A stretch of DNA of 64,000 bases, taken from NCBI GenBank assembly GCA_019044685.2, contig JAGTXX020000010.1, positions 248,001 through 312,000 on the forward strand. Direction: 5' to 3'. The position numbers and the translations under genes were made by a program. The DNA is from Nannochloris sp. 'desiccata'. Lineage: Eukaryota > Chlorophyta > Trebouxiophyceae > Chlorellales > Chlorellaceae. This document shows positions 45,108-56,394 of the stretch, piece by piece (position 1 is the first letter of the stretch; every line of letters begins with the position of its first letter). Below the pieces are notes generated by a model. That model saw only the letters and a list, made by a program, of their open reading frames with translations. It was not told the DNA's origin and searched no databases.

Positions 45108-46084
45108 GTGTTAATCCATTATACATGAGTATAAATATGCAATTTTACTGTTTGATTTTCTCTGAAATAGCACCACCGGAATGCAAAGAATTTCATTTTC
45201 TCGGCGCCTGACCCAATTCTCTTTTCCTAAATTAAATTTTCTTCTTTCAAATCGTTTTACAAAACAGCTATTATACAACAGAATAGATTAACAAATACAT
45301 GAATACGTCAAATGTCTACATTTTCTAGCTTTCTAATCCCTGCTTCAGCTAGTATTTGTTGCTGTTTATTAAGTTTCATTACTGCCAGCACTGCTGTGTC
45401 CTTGGCTTGTGCTAGCTCTATGCATTTCTTAGCCGTCCCTGTTAGATGTACCATCTGTATTCTAACTACCCTATTATTAATCTCAGTTATTAATGTTAAC
45501 GCACACCAAATCTGGATACAGGAAAAGAAGACAAGTTAAAAGAAGAAGGCGGCGGACGTAAAAATTGAATTTTACTATCATCTCTGTCTTGAATTTTAAA
45601 ATACCTTTCTATATTCATCTCTGCTACATCGAATCATGCATACATTGCTAATTGGATTGTAGTATTTCACTTGAAAGGAAGCTAATGCTGAGCCGAGTCC
45701 GTAATCTCCAAACGTCTGTTGAAGACAGCCGCGGAAAACCGAAAGCAACGCCGCCTCATCTGAAATTATATAACAAAATGAATGATTAGAACAATTGAAA
45801 CAAAAAGCGGCATTTTTGATGGAATTTTCATTTAATAAAGAACTTCTAGAACCAAATTTCAGTCCAATTAAACATGTTTTCCCAATAATATAAAATTTGG
45901 TGCCATTAAAATATAATCTTACTTAGAGTTTCATCTAATCTTCCGTCTTTCCAGGTTAGATTAAAGACAAAGTATCGATTCTTAAACCTCACCATGATGT
46001 TTTCATTAGAGTTTTTTTTAAAATAAAGCCCGCATGGGCTGTCGAAGTGGGTTTGTGCCAACACTTGAACTTCACTATTGCTAG
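45108..46084. other. intergenic region between the RAVE-like gene and E5
   Basis: Nearly 1 kb of AT-rich DNA that should contain the promoter of the minus-strand RAVE-like gene. A 75-codon frame at 45312-45539 is hydrophobic but lacks support. The last bases (TTCACTATTGCTAG, 46071-46084) are shared with the E6 flank and so may belong to the element end. Confidence 0.5.
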
Positions 46085-46509
46085 CTTGAGAGACAAAAAT
46101 AAATTGGTGAGAGAGACTGCCAAAAGGCCTCGTTTAGCCCCTCTGTACAATTGGGGCTAAAAACCTGCCCAGAGAGACAATTTTGTGGCGCTCTATCTGA
46201 AGCTGATTCTGAGGATTGATCAGCGATCAGGAAGACCTCTTCTTTAAAAAAACAAGAGAGGCGCTTGCCATCAGAGCCAGAGATGAGTGTTTACTATTCT
46301 TTTTAGACAGGGCAGCTCTTTATATGGCTTTCTAGCCTGCCCCGAGTATTTCCCCGACTGCTTGCCCGACCATCTGCCCCGGCTTTTTGCTCGAGCTTCT
46401 ATGAAGCAGTGTACATTTTTAAGGCAACTGAAGAGCTCAGCCGATGCGTATATGCTCGTGGAGCTCCAATGGCGAGAGCAGGCGCGCGCGCTGTCCCTGA
46501 TGTTTTCCT

Positions 46510-46878
46510 ATGCCCCTTTGCCGCCCCGGGCAGGCGGTGCTTTTGCCGGAGAGTTTCAAGGAGACTACCACGGGGCGATGCTTGCAACTAGAAGACGCGC
46601 AGACCCTATCTGAGGATGACACAGCATCAATGGGGACCATTAAAGTCTCAGAAGATAAAGACAGGCTCGAAGAGGCAGCCTCAGTGAAGTTCTTGGTGGT
46701 CGGGGACTCTGGCGGTGATTTGAACGAAGGTTCTGGTGAGCGGTTTGAAGAGAGAACAGTCGATGCTCTTTGCCTTCGGGAGGCAGTTTCAGTTCTGTAT
46801 ACCTTGTATTGTTACATCGCATGTGATACTCAGGTGAAGCATTGTCGAGTAGAAAACAAAAACAAAGGATGGACATAG
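46510..46878 (+). CDS. possible third gene of element E (122 aa), low confidence
   Basis: An open frame convergent with the SSB-like gene encodes an acidic segment (LEDAQTLSEDDTASMGTIKV, then SEDKDRLEEAASVKFLVV). In E1-E3 the same frame stops earlier, about 50 residues sooner, because of small changes near the equivalent of 46713. A second overlapping frame (from the ATG near 46401) encodes LRQLKSSADAYMLVELQWRE. One spliced or frameshifted gene could include both. No family recognised. Confidence 0.22.
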   Translation: MPLCRPGQAVLLPESFKETTTGRCLQLEDAQTLSEDDTASMGTIKVSEDKDRLEEAASVKFLVVGDSGGDLNEGSGERFEERTVDALCLREAVSVLYTLYCYIACDTQVKHCRVENKNKGWT

Positions 46879-46991
46879 AAGAGGAAATTTAATTTTTAGT
46901 TTTTTCAACATTAGAAACCCTGATGCTGAAGATAAGAAACCAGGGGTGAGGTACATGATCAATCAGGCGTGGAGGCGTATCAGCACGTGGT

Positions 46992-47657
46992 CTAGTTCTC
47001 GTCCAAAAACGCATACCCATTAAATTTCTGGGGTCCGCCAGCGCTGGCCCTGCCGGTGATGCAGGCCTGTACCAACTGCCAGGTGACCCCAAAGGTCTTG
47101 TTCACGAACCAGACTGGGCGCAACTCGAGGATGCATACGATGGTGCATCCTTTGGTGATGGAATCAAGGCTCACCAGCTCCTTGGCCTCGTTGTAGAATT
47201 CTGGGGTGGATACCCCCTTGGCGACGGGAATCTTGATCTTCATGGTGGGGCTATACCTTGGATCCTTCGGCTGCTTAACCAGGGGGCGGTATATTTCATT
47301 GAGCACTTCCTTGGACATAGGCTTGCCAAACCAGGAGCAGGAGGGATCCGCTGCCTCGGAGAGGACCACCTCGTTGAGCTTGAGCATCTTGTCGTAGAAT
47401 GTTTTGATTTTAGGGTCGGTCTGGAGGTCACGGAAGGCCACGTCGATGGAGTAGGTTTTCGCTCCTGTCCTGGGATCTTCATAGATGCTGACACCAAAAG
47501 GACAGGAGAGGATGGCAGTCTGAATGACGATACGCTGCTTGTTTGGCCCGTAGAGAGGAACGAATTTCCCGCCTTTGGAGTAGCGGCCGACGGGGCCAAA
47601 CTTGACGAGAGAAGGGTCGAATTCGGAATATTTGATGCTTGCTTTCGGGTTTGGCAT
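46992..47657 (-). CDS. SSB-like protein (DUF5871-type), E5 copy
   Basis: An intact 221-aa copy on the minus strand with a handful of substitutions relative to E1-E3 (for example YGPNKQRIV for YGPSKQRIV, ILSCPFGVSIYEDPRTGAKT for the W, N and E versions). Two of these changes move it toward the E4 paralogue (LSCRFGVSVYEDPKTGQK), consistent with conversion or with E5 being an older branch. The start codon and upstream block are as in the other copies. Confidence 0.7.
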   Translation of the reverse strand: MPNPKASIKYSEFDPSLVKFGPVGRYSKGGKFVPLYGPNKQRIVIQTAILSCPFGVSIYEDPRTGAKTYSIDVAFRDLQTDPKIKTFYDKMLKLNEVVLSEAADPSCSWFGKPMSKEVLNEIYRPLVKQPKDPRYSPTMKIKIPVAKGVSTPEFYNEAKELVSLDSITKGCTIVCILELRPVWFVNKTFGVTWQLVQACITGRASAGGPQKFNGYAFLDEN

Positions 47658-48467
47658 GATTACTTTTGATACTATACATACACCACAGCTCTTTAAGTGT
47701 CTTTCCCGCCCATGAACGTCAACTTGTTGATGCATCGTTCATTTGAAGCTCCCCCGGGGCCCCCAACGGCAAACATAGTACATGAAAGGGAATTTACAAG
47801 TCCTTTGCTGGAACTCGAGATTCAAAAAAACATATAGATATTTTGAATAAAACGGGATCTGCCGTTCTTAATCGCCCGCCGCTGGCGGCGGTGACGCCAG
47901 CTGATCAGACTGTGAGCGAGCAAGACTGCAGCAGGGGGCTGATGCTCAAGCTGCCATATGTGGGCTGCTACCGGTCCGCTAAGAAGAGGTGGGGACCGGC
48001 AAAGCTGAAGAGGATCGCCGATTACAAGGATCGCCGTTTTCAGAAAAGATCATTTGAAAAAGAAGGTGCTTTGAGGTCACAGAGGGCCGCAGAAGGATTG
48101 ATATAGTCCTGCGGAGGTCTATCTGGGACTAAATAATAAAGTCTCTCATGTCTCTGAGAGGCTAAATATGACTTTGACCTGTACCGCCTCAGGGCCTGAG
48201 GTACAGATAATAGGTAGATAGTTTGGAGTCCCTCAGCAAAAAGCGTTGGGATAAAATATATAAATGTGCTGAAATCACGAATATCTACAGTCTCCGCGCA
48301 CTCGCTTCTAAGAAAAAGTTCTTTGAGAAGATCCAAAAATTCAATCCGTCAAGAATCTCGCTGCCACAAACGCAAAAGCGCCGTTATTACGTAGCTCTCG
48401 AATATTCTGCGTAGAATACTGCCCCTTGCAAGCTTGCTCTCTTGTTCAACAGCAGGCATTAGACTGG

Positions 48468-50285
48468 ATGTTGCTGGCTGCCCCACCCAATGCGAGAATC
48501 CAAGCTAGTGTGCCATCCTACAGCATATGTGGACGATCTACTTTGCGTCCACCTCTGCTAAAAGCAAAACCAACTTTGAGAGCAGGGAATGGACCAATGA
48601 TTGTGCAGGCGGGGCTGTTTGCTCCCAAAGTCGCCCCGCCACCCCCACAAGATCCTTTCTACAACAGAGTTACTGAGCTGGATTATTTCACAGGGAAGTT
48701 CAGTGGAGAAGTTGGTTTCGTTACTGTGCTGGTTGGGCCTCGTAATTGTGGGAAGTCGGTGAGGTCTGCTTTCCTTTGCTGATCTGCCTTGCCCGGGCAA
48801 CGACGACGTGTTCTCTCTCTCTCTTTTTCTTCTTCTAGACTAGTTCAAACATAGTTCTTACAATAGCTTTCTATTCATTCTTTCCTGCAGAGATTGTTGA
48901 AGGAGCTTCTTCGACAGTATGAGCAGCAGAATATTGGGCCATTGTTCCTGTACATCAACAGCCGCAAAACACCGGTGTGTAGTCCAGACGAGGTCTCCAA
49001 GGCGCTTGTCAGTAAATTAGATTCTGGGAAAATTGAAAGAATTAGAAAGTCCATAGGCCGGAATCGTTTCATATCGCTGTTGACTTCCCTGAAGATTAAA
49101 GTCAAGTTGTCGTCGTCTCTTCCATTCTTTAAGAGTGATCTTGAGGCAGAACTGGCAAAGGAATTGAGAGAGGATGAGGGAAAATTGGAGCCTACGATCA
49201 ACAAGTTCGACAAAATTTTAGAGGCTTTGCAACCGCTGCCCAGGAAGCCTGTGATCGTTATAGGTACGATGCAAACGTATGCAAAAAGCAACACTGGGTT
49301 TTCGGCGATGCTGTTGATATTTTTTAATTTTTACGTTCCGCTCCAACTAACTCTTTACAATAAATATGTCACTTGCAGATGAGGCAAACGACCTCATGGA
49401 CTGGAAGGAGCCAGATCCTTTGCAGCCAGAGCTGAAACAATTGCTCAGCTTTTTAGTTTCCATTTCGAAAGAGGATCGCCTAGCCCACGTGATCTTGGCC
49501 ACTTCTGACTATTTGCTTGCTAATTGGCTAACCCAAGGTAGGTTGCATTTATGTTCATTGTTTGGTTTTCTGGTCGAAAATCACTAAACGTCTTTTCCTT
49601 TCCCTTTGCAGTTGGAATGACCGAGGACAAGTTTCGAGTAGAGGTCCTTGGAGATCTAACTGAAGAGGAAGCTGAGAAGTTTATGTATGGTGATGGTGTT
49701 GCGGGAGGGTGGCGTGGTATCGTCAATGACTCTCTCAAAACGAAGGAGGATCTAGCTAATGCAAAAGATCAGTGGTCTGAAATTTATCAGCGGTGCGGCG
49801 GCAATATTGGTCTGTTGAAGCAGTGTGTGGCAGAAGCAAGGGATTTGAAGGGGAGTTGGGGTTCTGCGTTGCAAGCAGTGGTAGCAGGCCCTCTTGGTGC
49901 AGTTACACGAGGTTTCAAACCAAGTGTGTACATTCAGAAAGGCGGTGAGGACCCTCTCTGGACTAAAGGTCAATGGAGGATGGTGCTGGAGCGCATTACC
50001 ACAGCGCCGCAGCATGCTGTGCTGGCAAGTGAGCTAAAGGAAGAGTTGGGAAAGGGAAGTGAAAAGAAGGGCTCCGAAATTTTTTTGTCCATGGTAAAGT
50101 ACAATTTGCTGGCATTGCGCCCTCCATCTACCCTTGCACGTGATCTGCCCCAGGACGTGTATGAAAATGGCGGGGTAATTGAAACGGTGGTGACCTTGCC
50201 ATTGCCAGCTCACGTTTGGGCTGCAAAAGCCTTGCTCAAATCAATGAAGGCTAAAGAAGGTAAAAATTTAGACCCTCAGCTTTAA
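48468..50285 (+). CDS. archaeal-type P-loop ATPase, E5 copy, four exons
   Basis: The exons are 48468-48758, 48891-49263, 49379-49537 and 49612-50285 (498 aa). Walker A GPRNCGKS ends exon 1; the donor is GTGAGG here. Walker B forms across the exon 2/3 junction. Variant patches: exon 2 is of the FLYINSRKTPVCS type, exon 3 of the E4 type (SKEDRLAHVIL), and exon 4 combines the GFKPSVYIQKGGEDP patch (E3/E4) with the ELKEELGKGSEKKGSEIF patch and LDPQL tail (E1/E2). This is a clear recombinant of the two exon 4 variants. Confidence 0.78.
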
Positions 50286-50907
50286 ATGAATGTTTTGATT
50301 GATGAATAGATGATTTTGTAGAGTTTTTATATGGCAAAGGCGGGGATGGTTTTTGAATGTGTTGTCAACCCTGCTTGGTTGCCCTCCTTTGCCCCTGCTC
50401 TTTTTTAATTTTGTTAGTGCATCTTTTAATAATGAATAAATAATGAGCATTACGTTAACGGTTCATGTAAATAAACCATATGAATTGCTTTGATCCTGGG
50501 TCGGTGAGGCTGTGGGTTTCCGTCGCAGGGTCGTCGTCGTCGGCTGGGTGGCGGCGACGGTTTATCAGACGAGGGGCAGGGAGGCGGCCAGCAGTCGGGA
50601 ACAGCCGTGTCCTAGCTGAAGCATGATGTGTACTATCTGCCTGTATGCTGATAAGGGTGGCAAGCTGACGAAGCGAGAGGATCACCAATCAAAGATCGCT
50701 GATACGAAAGATCATTCTTCATTTAAAACTTTCGTGCTCCATGGCACCAGGGGCTCGCAGGCTTAGTAAAAATGGTCATGCGGACGTCTCTCTGGACCAA
50801 TTAACAAAAGTCTCTCCTTGTCTCTGAGAGCCTAAATAATTGTCTCTCAAGCACAAGACTTTCTCTCTCAAAAATGAACTTTGCTTTATCTACTTTTACA
50901 CAATGTT

Positions 50908-51212
50908 CTATCTATCTTTAATTGGTTTGGATACACGACTAAGAGATCTAGGATCTCTACTCAACCCCTGTTGCTTCAACGCTTTTATATATTGCCTCAT
51001 TCTTTTATATTTTTCCAGGCCTAGAGAATGCAGGAACGAATAACTAAATATTCCTGTAGTATGTAAATCGTCAAATTGTATTCTTAAAGCGTACCTGCCC
51101 ACTGGTTCTACATCTAAAATATTAATATAACGACGCCCAGAAACGACTGGAGGCAGTGCTGAAGGCTTTTTGGAGAAGCTATGGGTGGCGTTGGCTGAGG
51201 GGCTTTCAGCTC
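50908..51212 (-). pseudogene. DUF971 inverse copy, 3' part (split by the KDZ element)
   Basis: This is the second part of exon 2 in the non-inverted form, continuing to the stop at 50908. At 51206-51212 the sequence TCAGCTC, which occurs once in DUF971 copy 1, is followed by the transposon terminus. The same 7 bp recur at 62942-62948, where the gene resumes. Without the insertion the frame would be like that of copy 1. Confidence 0.85.
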
Positions 51213-51306
51213 CAGGTAAGTCACCCGATTAGAATAGCCGCTTCCAGGCTATCGAGGATCAGGTAAGTCACCCGATTAGAATAGCCGCTTCCCGGCTATC
51301 GAGAAT
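51213..51306 (+). repeat. tandem duplication of the left KDZ terminus
   Basis: The first 47 bp (51213-51259) are repeated at 51260-51306 with a few mismatches. The right end has only one copy. The inner copy matches the right terminus exactly, so the outer one is the extra. Confidence 0.8.
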
Positions 51307-51403
51307 AGCCATTTTAGAAACTCGGAAAAGCCTTTAAGCCAGGAACAGCCATTTTACGCACAGTTTTTTGCATATAACCTTTTAAAATACATTTCTAAAC
51401 ATA

Positions 51404-54400
51404 ATGGATAGCCTTGCAGCGCTGGAGATGGCGGAATTAACAGAAGAGCAAATTAGGAGGATTGAACAAGAAGTTGAGGATGAAGAAGAGCCTGATGCCG
51501 AAGAGGAAGCAAAATCGACAGGGGTTCCTCTTTCTCAGATCATATACAAGAAGGCCATCAGGTTGCGCAACCGAGCAAGGGACTTTGCTAAGAATTATAG
51601 AAACTGCAACATGGTTTTCATGGTTGGGAGTGCTTTTCGAGCTGCTCATTGGCATGTAGCCGATCTCCGTCAGATCAGCAACGATCCTGTGTGGGAAATT
51701 GCTTTGAGGGATTTTATTCAGGAATCCTTCCGTGAAAAAGATCGCAATCCAAGTGCACAGTTCATCGTTCCTGATGGCTCGAATTGCGATCCAGAGGACC
51801 ACAGCAAGGCCCTCAGCTTGGCTGTGGAAGAAGGGATATTCTCCCGCAAACAGTATGAGCTATTTTCCGGCATACTGCAGAAATTGAGGAAAAAGAGAGG
51901 TGCACCACTATTCAAACACTTCCTGCATTGATCTTGATCTCCGCTGCTCCCAGTTGTTAACTCGTCCCAGTGCCCCAATGTGCAGAGAAAAAAGCAAAGT
52001 TAAAGAACAGAAGGAAGCTTCCTGTTTCTTCTAATCAAGCCGGTCGTCCAGTCGCATCAAGAATGCAAGGAGAAGAAGACTTGTTATTTTCAGCTGATGG
52101 CGGCGAGAAAACTGGTATTGATGGAGGTATGTACCTAATTTATCATAGCTCGTGCACTACTATCACACAGTAACGTATTCGTTTATTTGTTTTGTTGTGA
52201 TTTCTTGGAAACTTAATGCATAATTTTACTATTCTATGTTGCAGAGGAAGAAGGAGATTGTGCAACTTCTCCGGTAAGAGGTCCTCGCCCCCGCAGGGGC
52301 CAGGCACCACAGCTGGACCTCCAATCTGGTGAAGAAGCTGATGCTCTAGGTGAACAACAACCGGATTCAGCTGGAAACATTCCCTCGGAGCTTTTGAATG
52401 GGGGGCAAACTGGACACGAAATTGTTGCTGCAGCAGCAGTTGGAGATGTTGCCGAGAAAGACGCCAATGCCGTGGCAGCTCAGCCTACAGCAACTGGGCC
52501 AGTTGCTGAGGCCGGAGAGCATCCAGGTACAGAGAGTATGCTCCTAGCAAATCCATCTTCTGCCACTGTGATTACTACTGTGGGTATTGCTAGCGTTGCT
52601 GCGCCAGAAATGGCTGAAGCAGCTGGGTTACAAGAGCCAGCAGTCGCCGCTGCCCCTGCTGTGCCTGGTCCAAGTGCCCCTGTTGCAACAACCAGGGCTG
52701 GACGAGAACAAAAGTAAGTTGTTCACATTAAATTTTTAATGTATTGCAGAGATTTGTTTTATTATGCCTTTCAACTTTCATTACTAATGCACTTTTCTAT
52801 TTAAATTAATTTCTGCAGGCCAAACAGTAGGTACAATGATTTCGCCGCTGAAGTTGAAGAGCAACCCATTGCTAAGAAGCAAAAGTAGGAAAAGTATTGT
52901 ATGCCTTTGATTTTATTGTATGTTGGCTATTGCACTAGCTGTACATGGCTGTAGCATCTCTAATTTAGTCTTCTCTAATTAATTTCTTTTTTTTGTGTAG
53001 GGTTCCTGCGCCAACCACGAGGAAAGAAAAATTGACCGATGAAGAGGTATGAATTCTTAGTATTTCCTTTTTGTTGTTGTTGTTGTGTTTCGTTACATAG
53101 GCTGTACTACCTATTTCCTGGCCTGGTGCACGTTTCCAGCTATTTTTATTGATTTTTATTTTCCACCTAATCTCTCCCATCCCCCGCTCCACCCCCCTTT
53201 GAGAGGCTCGGAAGGGTGGTGGTGTTAAAATTGAAGATCATAATTTCCCCTGAAACTTGGTGCCTAGGGGTTTTCGAGGGTGCTGAGTTTGCCTGTCTTG
53301 TTGTTTTTTCCTTTCTAGGCTGTTTTAGTCAAATAGTGGTGGTGGCGGCGGGATGCTCTTTTCTCGCTCTACCTCGGTATTTGCTTTTTGCCCGTTTTCA
53401 GCTTCGTTTTTTGTTACTACTACCTTTTACTATCTATTTCCTGGCTTGGTGCACGTTTCCAGCTATTTTTATTGATTTTTATTTTCCACCTAATCTCTCC
53501 CATCCCCCGCTCCACCCCCCTTTGAGAGGCTCGGAAGGGTGGTGGTGTTAAAATTGAAGATCATAATTTCCCCTGAAACTTGGTGCCTAGGGGTTTTCGA
53601 GGGTGCTGAGTTTGCCTGTCTTGTTGTTTTTTCCTTTCTAGGCTGTTTTAGTCAAATAGTGGTGGTGGCGGCGGGATGCTCTTTTCTCGCTCTACCTCGG
53701 TATTTGCTTTTTGCCCGTTTTCAGCTTCGTTTTTTGTTACTACTACCTTTTACTATCTATCGCCTGGCCTGGTGCACGTTTCCAGCTATTTTTATTGATT
53801 TTTATTTTCCACCTAATCTCTCCCATCCCGCACTCATGCTCATGATAAGTTGGTTGTTGCTTTGAAACATTTCTTTCTTTTCAACAGAGTTACTCATTCA
53901 TGGTATTCCCTTCTTTTTGCCTGCAGAATGAACAATTGAAGAAATTTATTCTAGAGGCGCACGAGGAGAAGTCTAAAGCAACAAAAAACGCCTCAGGGTA
54001 CCGGCTCCTCGCCCGAACCAAGATGTTCAATGCCTACGCTACCGATCCTGAGCATCTTGCCCGTATCAAACGCGTGCTGCATACCGATCAAACAATCACC
54101 ACTAAGGTGGAAAGCTTCTTTGGTAATGAAGGCACTGCTAGTGAGTACTCCAGGCAACACTTGCTGTTTCTTTTCTCTTCCCATCGCTCCTTCTTTTGCT
54201 AACTATTATTTGTACCTTCATTGTACCTTCACTTGTCTCTTGCAGGTTTCCCACACGTCAAGGAAGCTGCAGAGGCTAATAAAAAAGAAGAAGAAGAGGA
54301 AGCAGCTAAAGCTCAAGAGAAGAATGCGATTGGTTGCTTTGGCGCCCCTGGGCATGGCCAGACGGGAGTTGAATTGTTGAGTTGGATATCTAAATTCAAA

Positions 54401-54592
54401 AATGCTTTCATGGAGAATACCAGCGAAAATGAATTCAAATTTAGACCTGGGGTGGAAGAGGCTCAAGTGCACGCTTTGGCGGATAGGGTAGACATGTGGA
54501 TCGCGAACCACAAGAGTCCAAGCTATCTTCCCAGCTTTAAAAATTTCAAAGCAGACCTCCATTTAGCTTTCCAGGAAACTTTTGCCTCTTAA
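51404..54592 (+). CDS. KDZ passenger gene, left-arm copy, seven exons, unknown function
   Basis: The exons are 51404-51899, 51986-52126, 52245-52713, 52819-52884, 53001-53046, 53927-54140 and 54246-54592; every GT-AG junction keeps frame to give 592 aa. The N-terminal 165 residues are acidic then helical (DEEEPDAEEEAKSTG; RNRARDFAKNYRNCNMVFMV). A basic cluster KKREKKAKLKNRRK spans the first junction and may be a nuclear signal. A disordered Ala/Pro/Glu-rich middle follows, then a conserved-looking C-terminus (SGYRLLARTKMFNAYATDPE ... SYLPSFKNFKADLHLAFQET). I recognise no domain. It starts ~145 bp inside the element end and is transcribed toward the centre. Intron 5 is long and repetitive. Confidence 0.7.
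53108..53835 (+). repeat. 323-bp tandem repeat in passenger-gene intron 5 (2.2 copies)
   Basis: The word GGTGCACGTTTCC recurs at 53125, 53448 and 53771, exactly 323 bp apart, and the sequence between is nearly unchanged. The mirror copy in the right arm is at about 60366-61093. Confidence 0.9.
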
Positions 54593-54893
54593 CATATTGA
54601 AATTCTATTTATAACCATTAAATTAAGGTTTTCAATTTATCAAGAGGGATTTTAGCACCGTTAAAGTAGCTTTATAGCACTGTAAAGTCAAAGAATAGTG
54701 AAATATGTTTGAGAAACTCAGAAATGACTCACGTCCGCTGGTGAGTAGCTACATTTGCTTTTGTTTCGCCTTGCAAATCTGCATTTGTCACGTAAAGTAT
54801 TTAATTTCAAGTATCCAAGTGATTTATTCAAGTATTACAAGTCTAAAGACAAGTTAATAGTCATTAAAAGGAAAATCAAGCAAGAAAAAATAG

Positions 54894-56394
54894 TTACACA
54901 GGAGACAGTTTGCATTTTAACCGCTCTGTCGTCTCATTATGAATACACATTAAGCGGCTTTGCTCAATCGAATGCACAGCCAATTTCCCTTTCATAATAC
55001 GGATCATTCTGTTATTTTCATATTTATCCTTGACTGGGACAGTATCCGACCTGTTGGCTTCGTTCTTTGCATCTATTTTAGATGTAAACCACTCCAGTTT
55101 AGAGGCGACCAACTCTCGCCTCTCCTCGCACCAATTAAAAAGACGCACAACTTCCTTCTTTAACATCTCTACCTCTTCCACTGTACGCTGCAATTGATTT
55201 TGGCGGCGTGGTAGCGCAGGGCAAAGTGTCTTTGGGCAGACTCGCTGCCATTGGCCCCTGCCGGCAAGGTGCCACCATCTCCCTCCGGCCGGTTCCATGG
55301 GAAATTGCGGTTAAAAGCATCCTCTAACCGCTGAGCCGTCAAAGTGGTTCTCGGTGTGTCAGTTCCATAGGCTTCCCAAGTAAAATAAAACTTCAACAAT
55401 TCTCCAATGTTCTTTCCCATACTAGTTAAACGGACATTAGCTTTTTTGGCATTGTGACCGCTCTCAACACGAGGCATATTTTTTATCAATACCGCTCTTT
55501 TGAATACCTGATTTTCAACGAGGAGAGCATATTCTTGCATAAAATGCTTGCTTAGCTCTTGTAAGGCAACCCTGTACTCTTGGCTATCCACTGCCCAATC
55601 TGTCCCAAGCGGCAAGCCTAGCTGTGCCTGATATGTTGCCTTGAGACGCTTCAATCTCTGCTTTTTAGTATCGTCAGTGACAGCACCATGCGCATGTATA
55701 TCTGTGTTCCTGGGCATCAACAGTGGATACAAACCTTTATCTTCATCCATATTATCCAATGAACGCAGCTTCAGCAGCACTTCAACATATTTTGCACCGA
55801 CACTCAAAGCAGCAGCAGGGGCCGTAGTGGAGGAGTCCAAGAATGGCAAAGCAGCCTCAAGGTCTTTAACCCCATGGGTTGCTGCTCAGCTTTCAAGTTA
55901 AAGATATCATTTTTAAATTCGTCTGCATGAGACAGCAAGTGTGGAGGAAGAAAGTCAGAAAAGCAAAATCAACAAAAAAATAAAATAAAAAACCTGACGG
56001 CAGCAGAAAATCTAAAAGCACATCAGAAACGGCAAAGATGCGAAATACTCACCAACTTTTGTGTCTATTCTTGCTATTCGATCTGCCAGCATGGCAGGGA
56101 AACGCTCCTGCTTGCGCAGAGAGAGCAACCAAAGAAGACAGTTGTAATTATCCCACCAATGAGCACGCGTCATGTACCTGGCAATCTTGAAAAAAGGCTT
56201 AATTTCTGACCACAGAACTTCAGTTTGTTCCCCAACCCTTCTACCAACTCCTGCTGCATAAAGTGCACTATACACTAGCTGACATGCATGATTATGGTCA
56301 AAAGCATGCATCATAGGTAACAACATGTTAATGTCGTCAGCAGAAATTGGGAAGATGTCTTCCTTACTTAATTTATCAATCAATGCCTTGAAAT
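54894..56394 (-). pseudogene. 5'-truncated transposase copy in the left KDZ arm
   Basis: Mirror of the 3' half of the KDZ transposase gene (exons at 56394-56053 and 55881-55169). It begins inside the RFKALIDKLSKEDI region because the palindrome's inner edge cuts the gene, so it lacks the zinc-binding CxC part and the first catalytic Asp. It is transcribed away from the centre. Confidence 0.85.

Larger units (their letters stand above)
46085..50851 (-). mobile_element. element E, inverse copy E5 (4,767 bp)
   Basis: The same element lies in the opposite orientation to E1-E4: its right terminus (CTTGAGAGACAAAAATAAAT) is at 46085 and its left terminus (...TTGTCTCTCAAG) ends at 50851. Its outer side at 46085 touches non-repeated host DNA, so this is one of the few true element/host borders. 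It carries intact SSB-like and ATPase genes and has more base differences from E1-E3 than those have among themselves. Confidence 0.8.
51260..56394. repeat. left arm of the KDZ palindrome (5,135 bp)
   Basis: Inverted copy of 57807-62941. The inner edge was placed where the transposase exon reading (RFKALIDKLSKEDI) stops matching: TTTCAAGGCATT is shared, the preceding bases differ. Confidence 0.9.
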
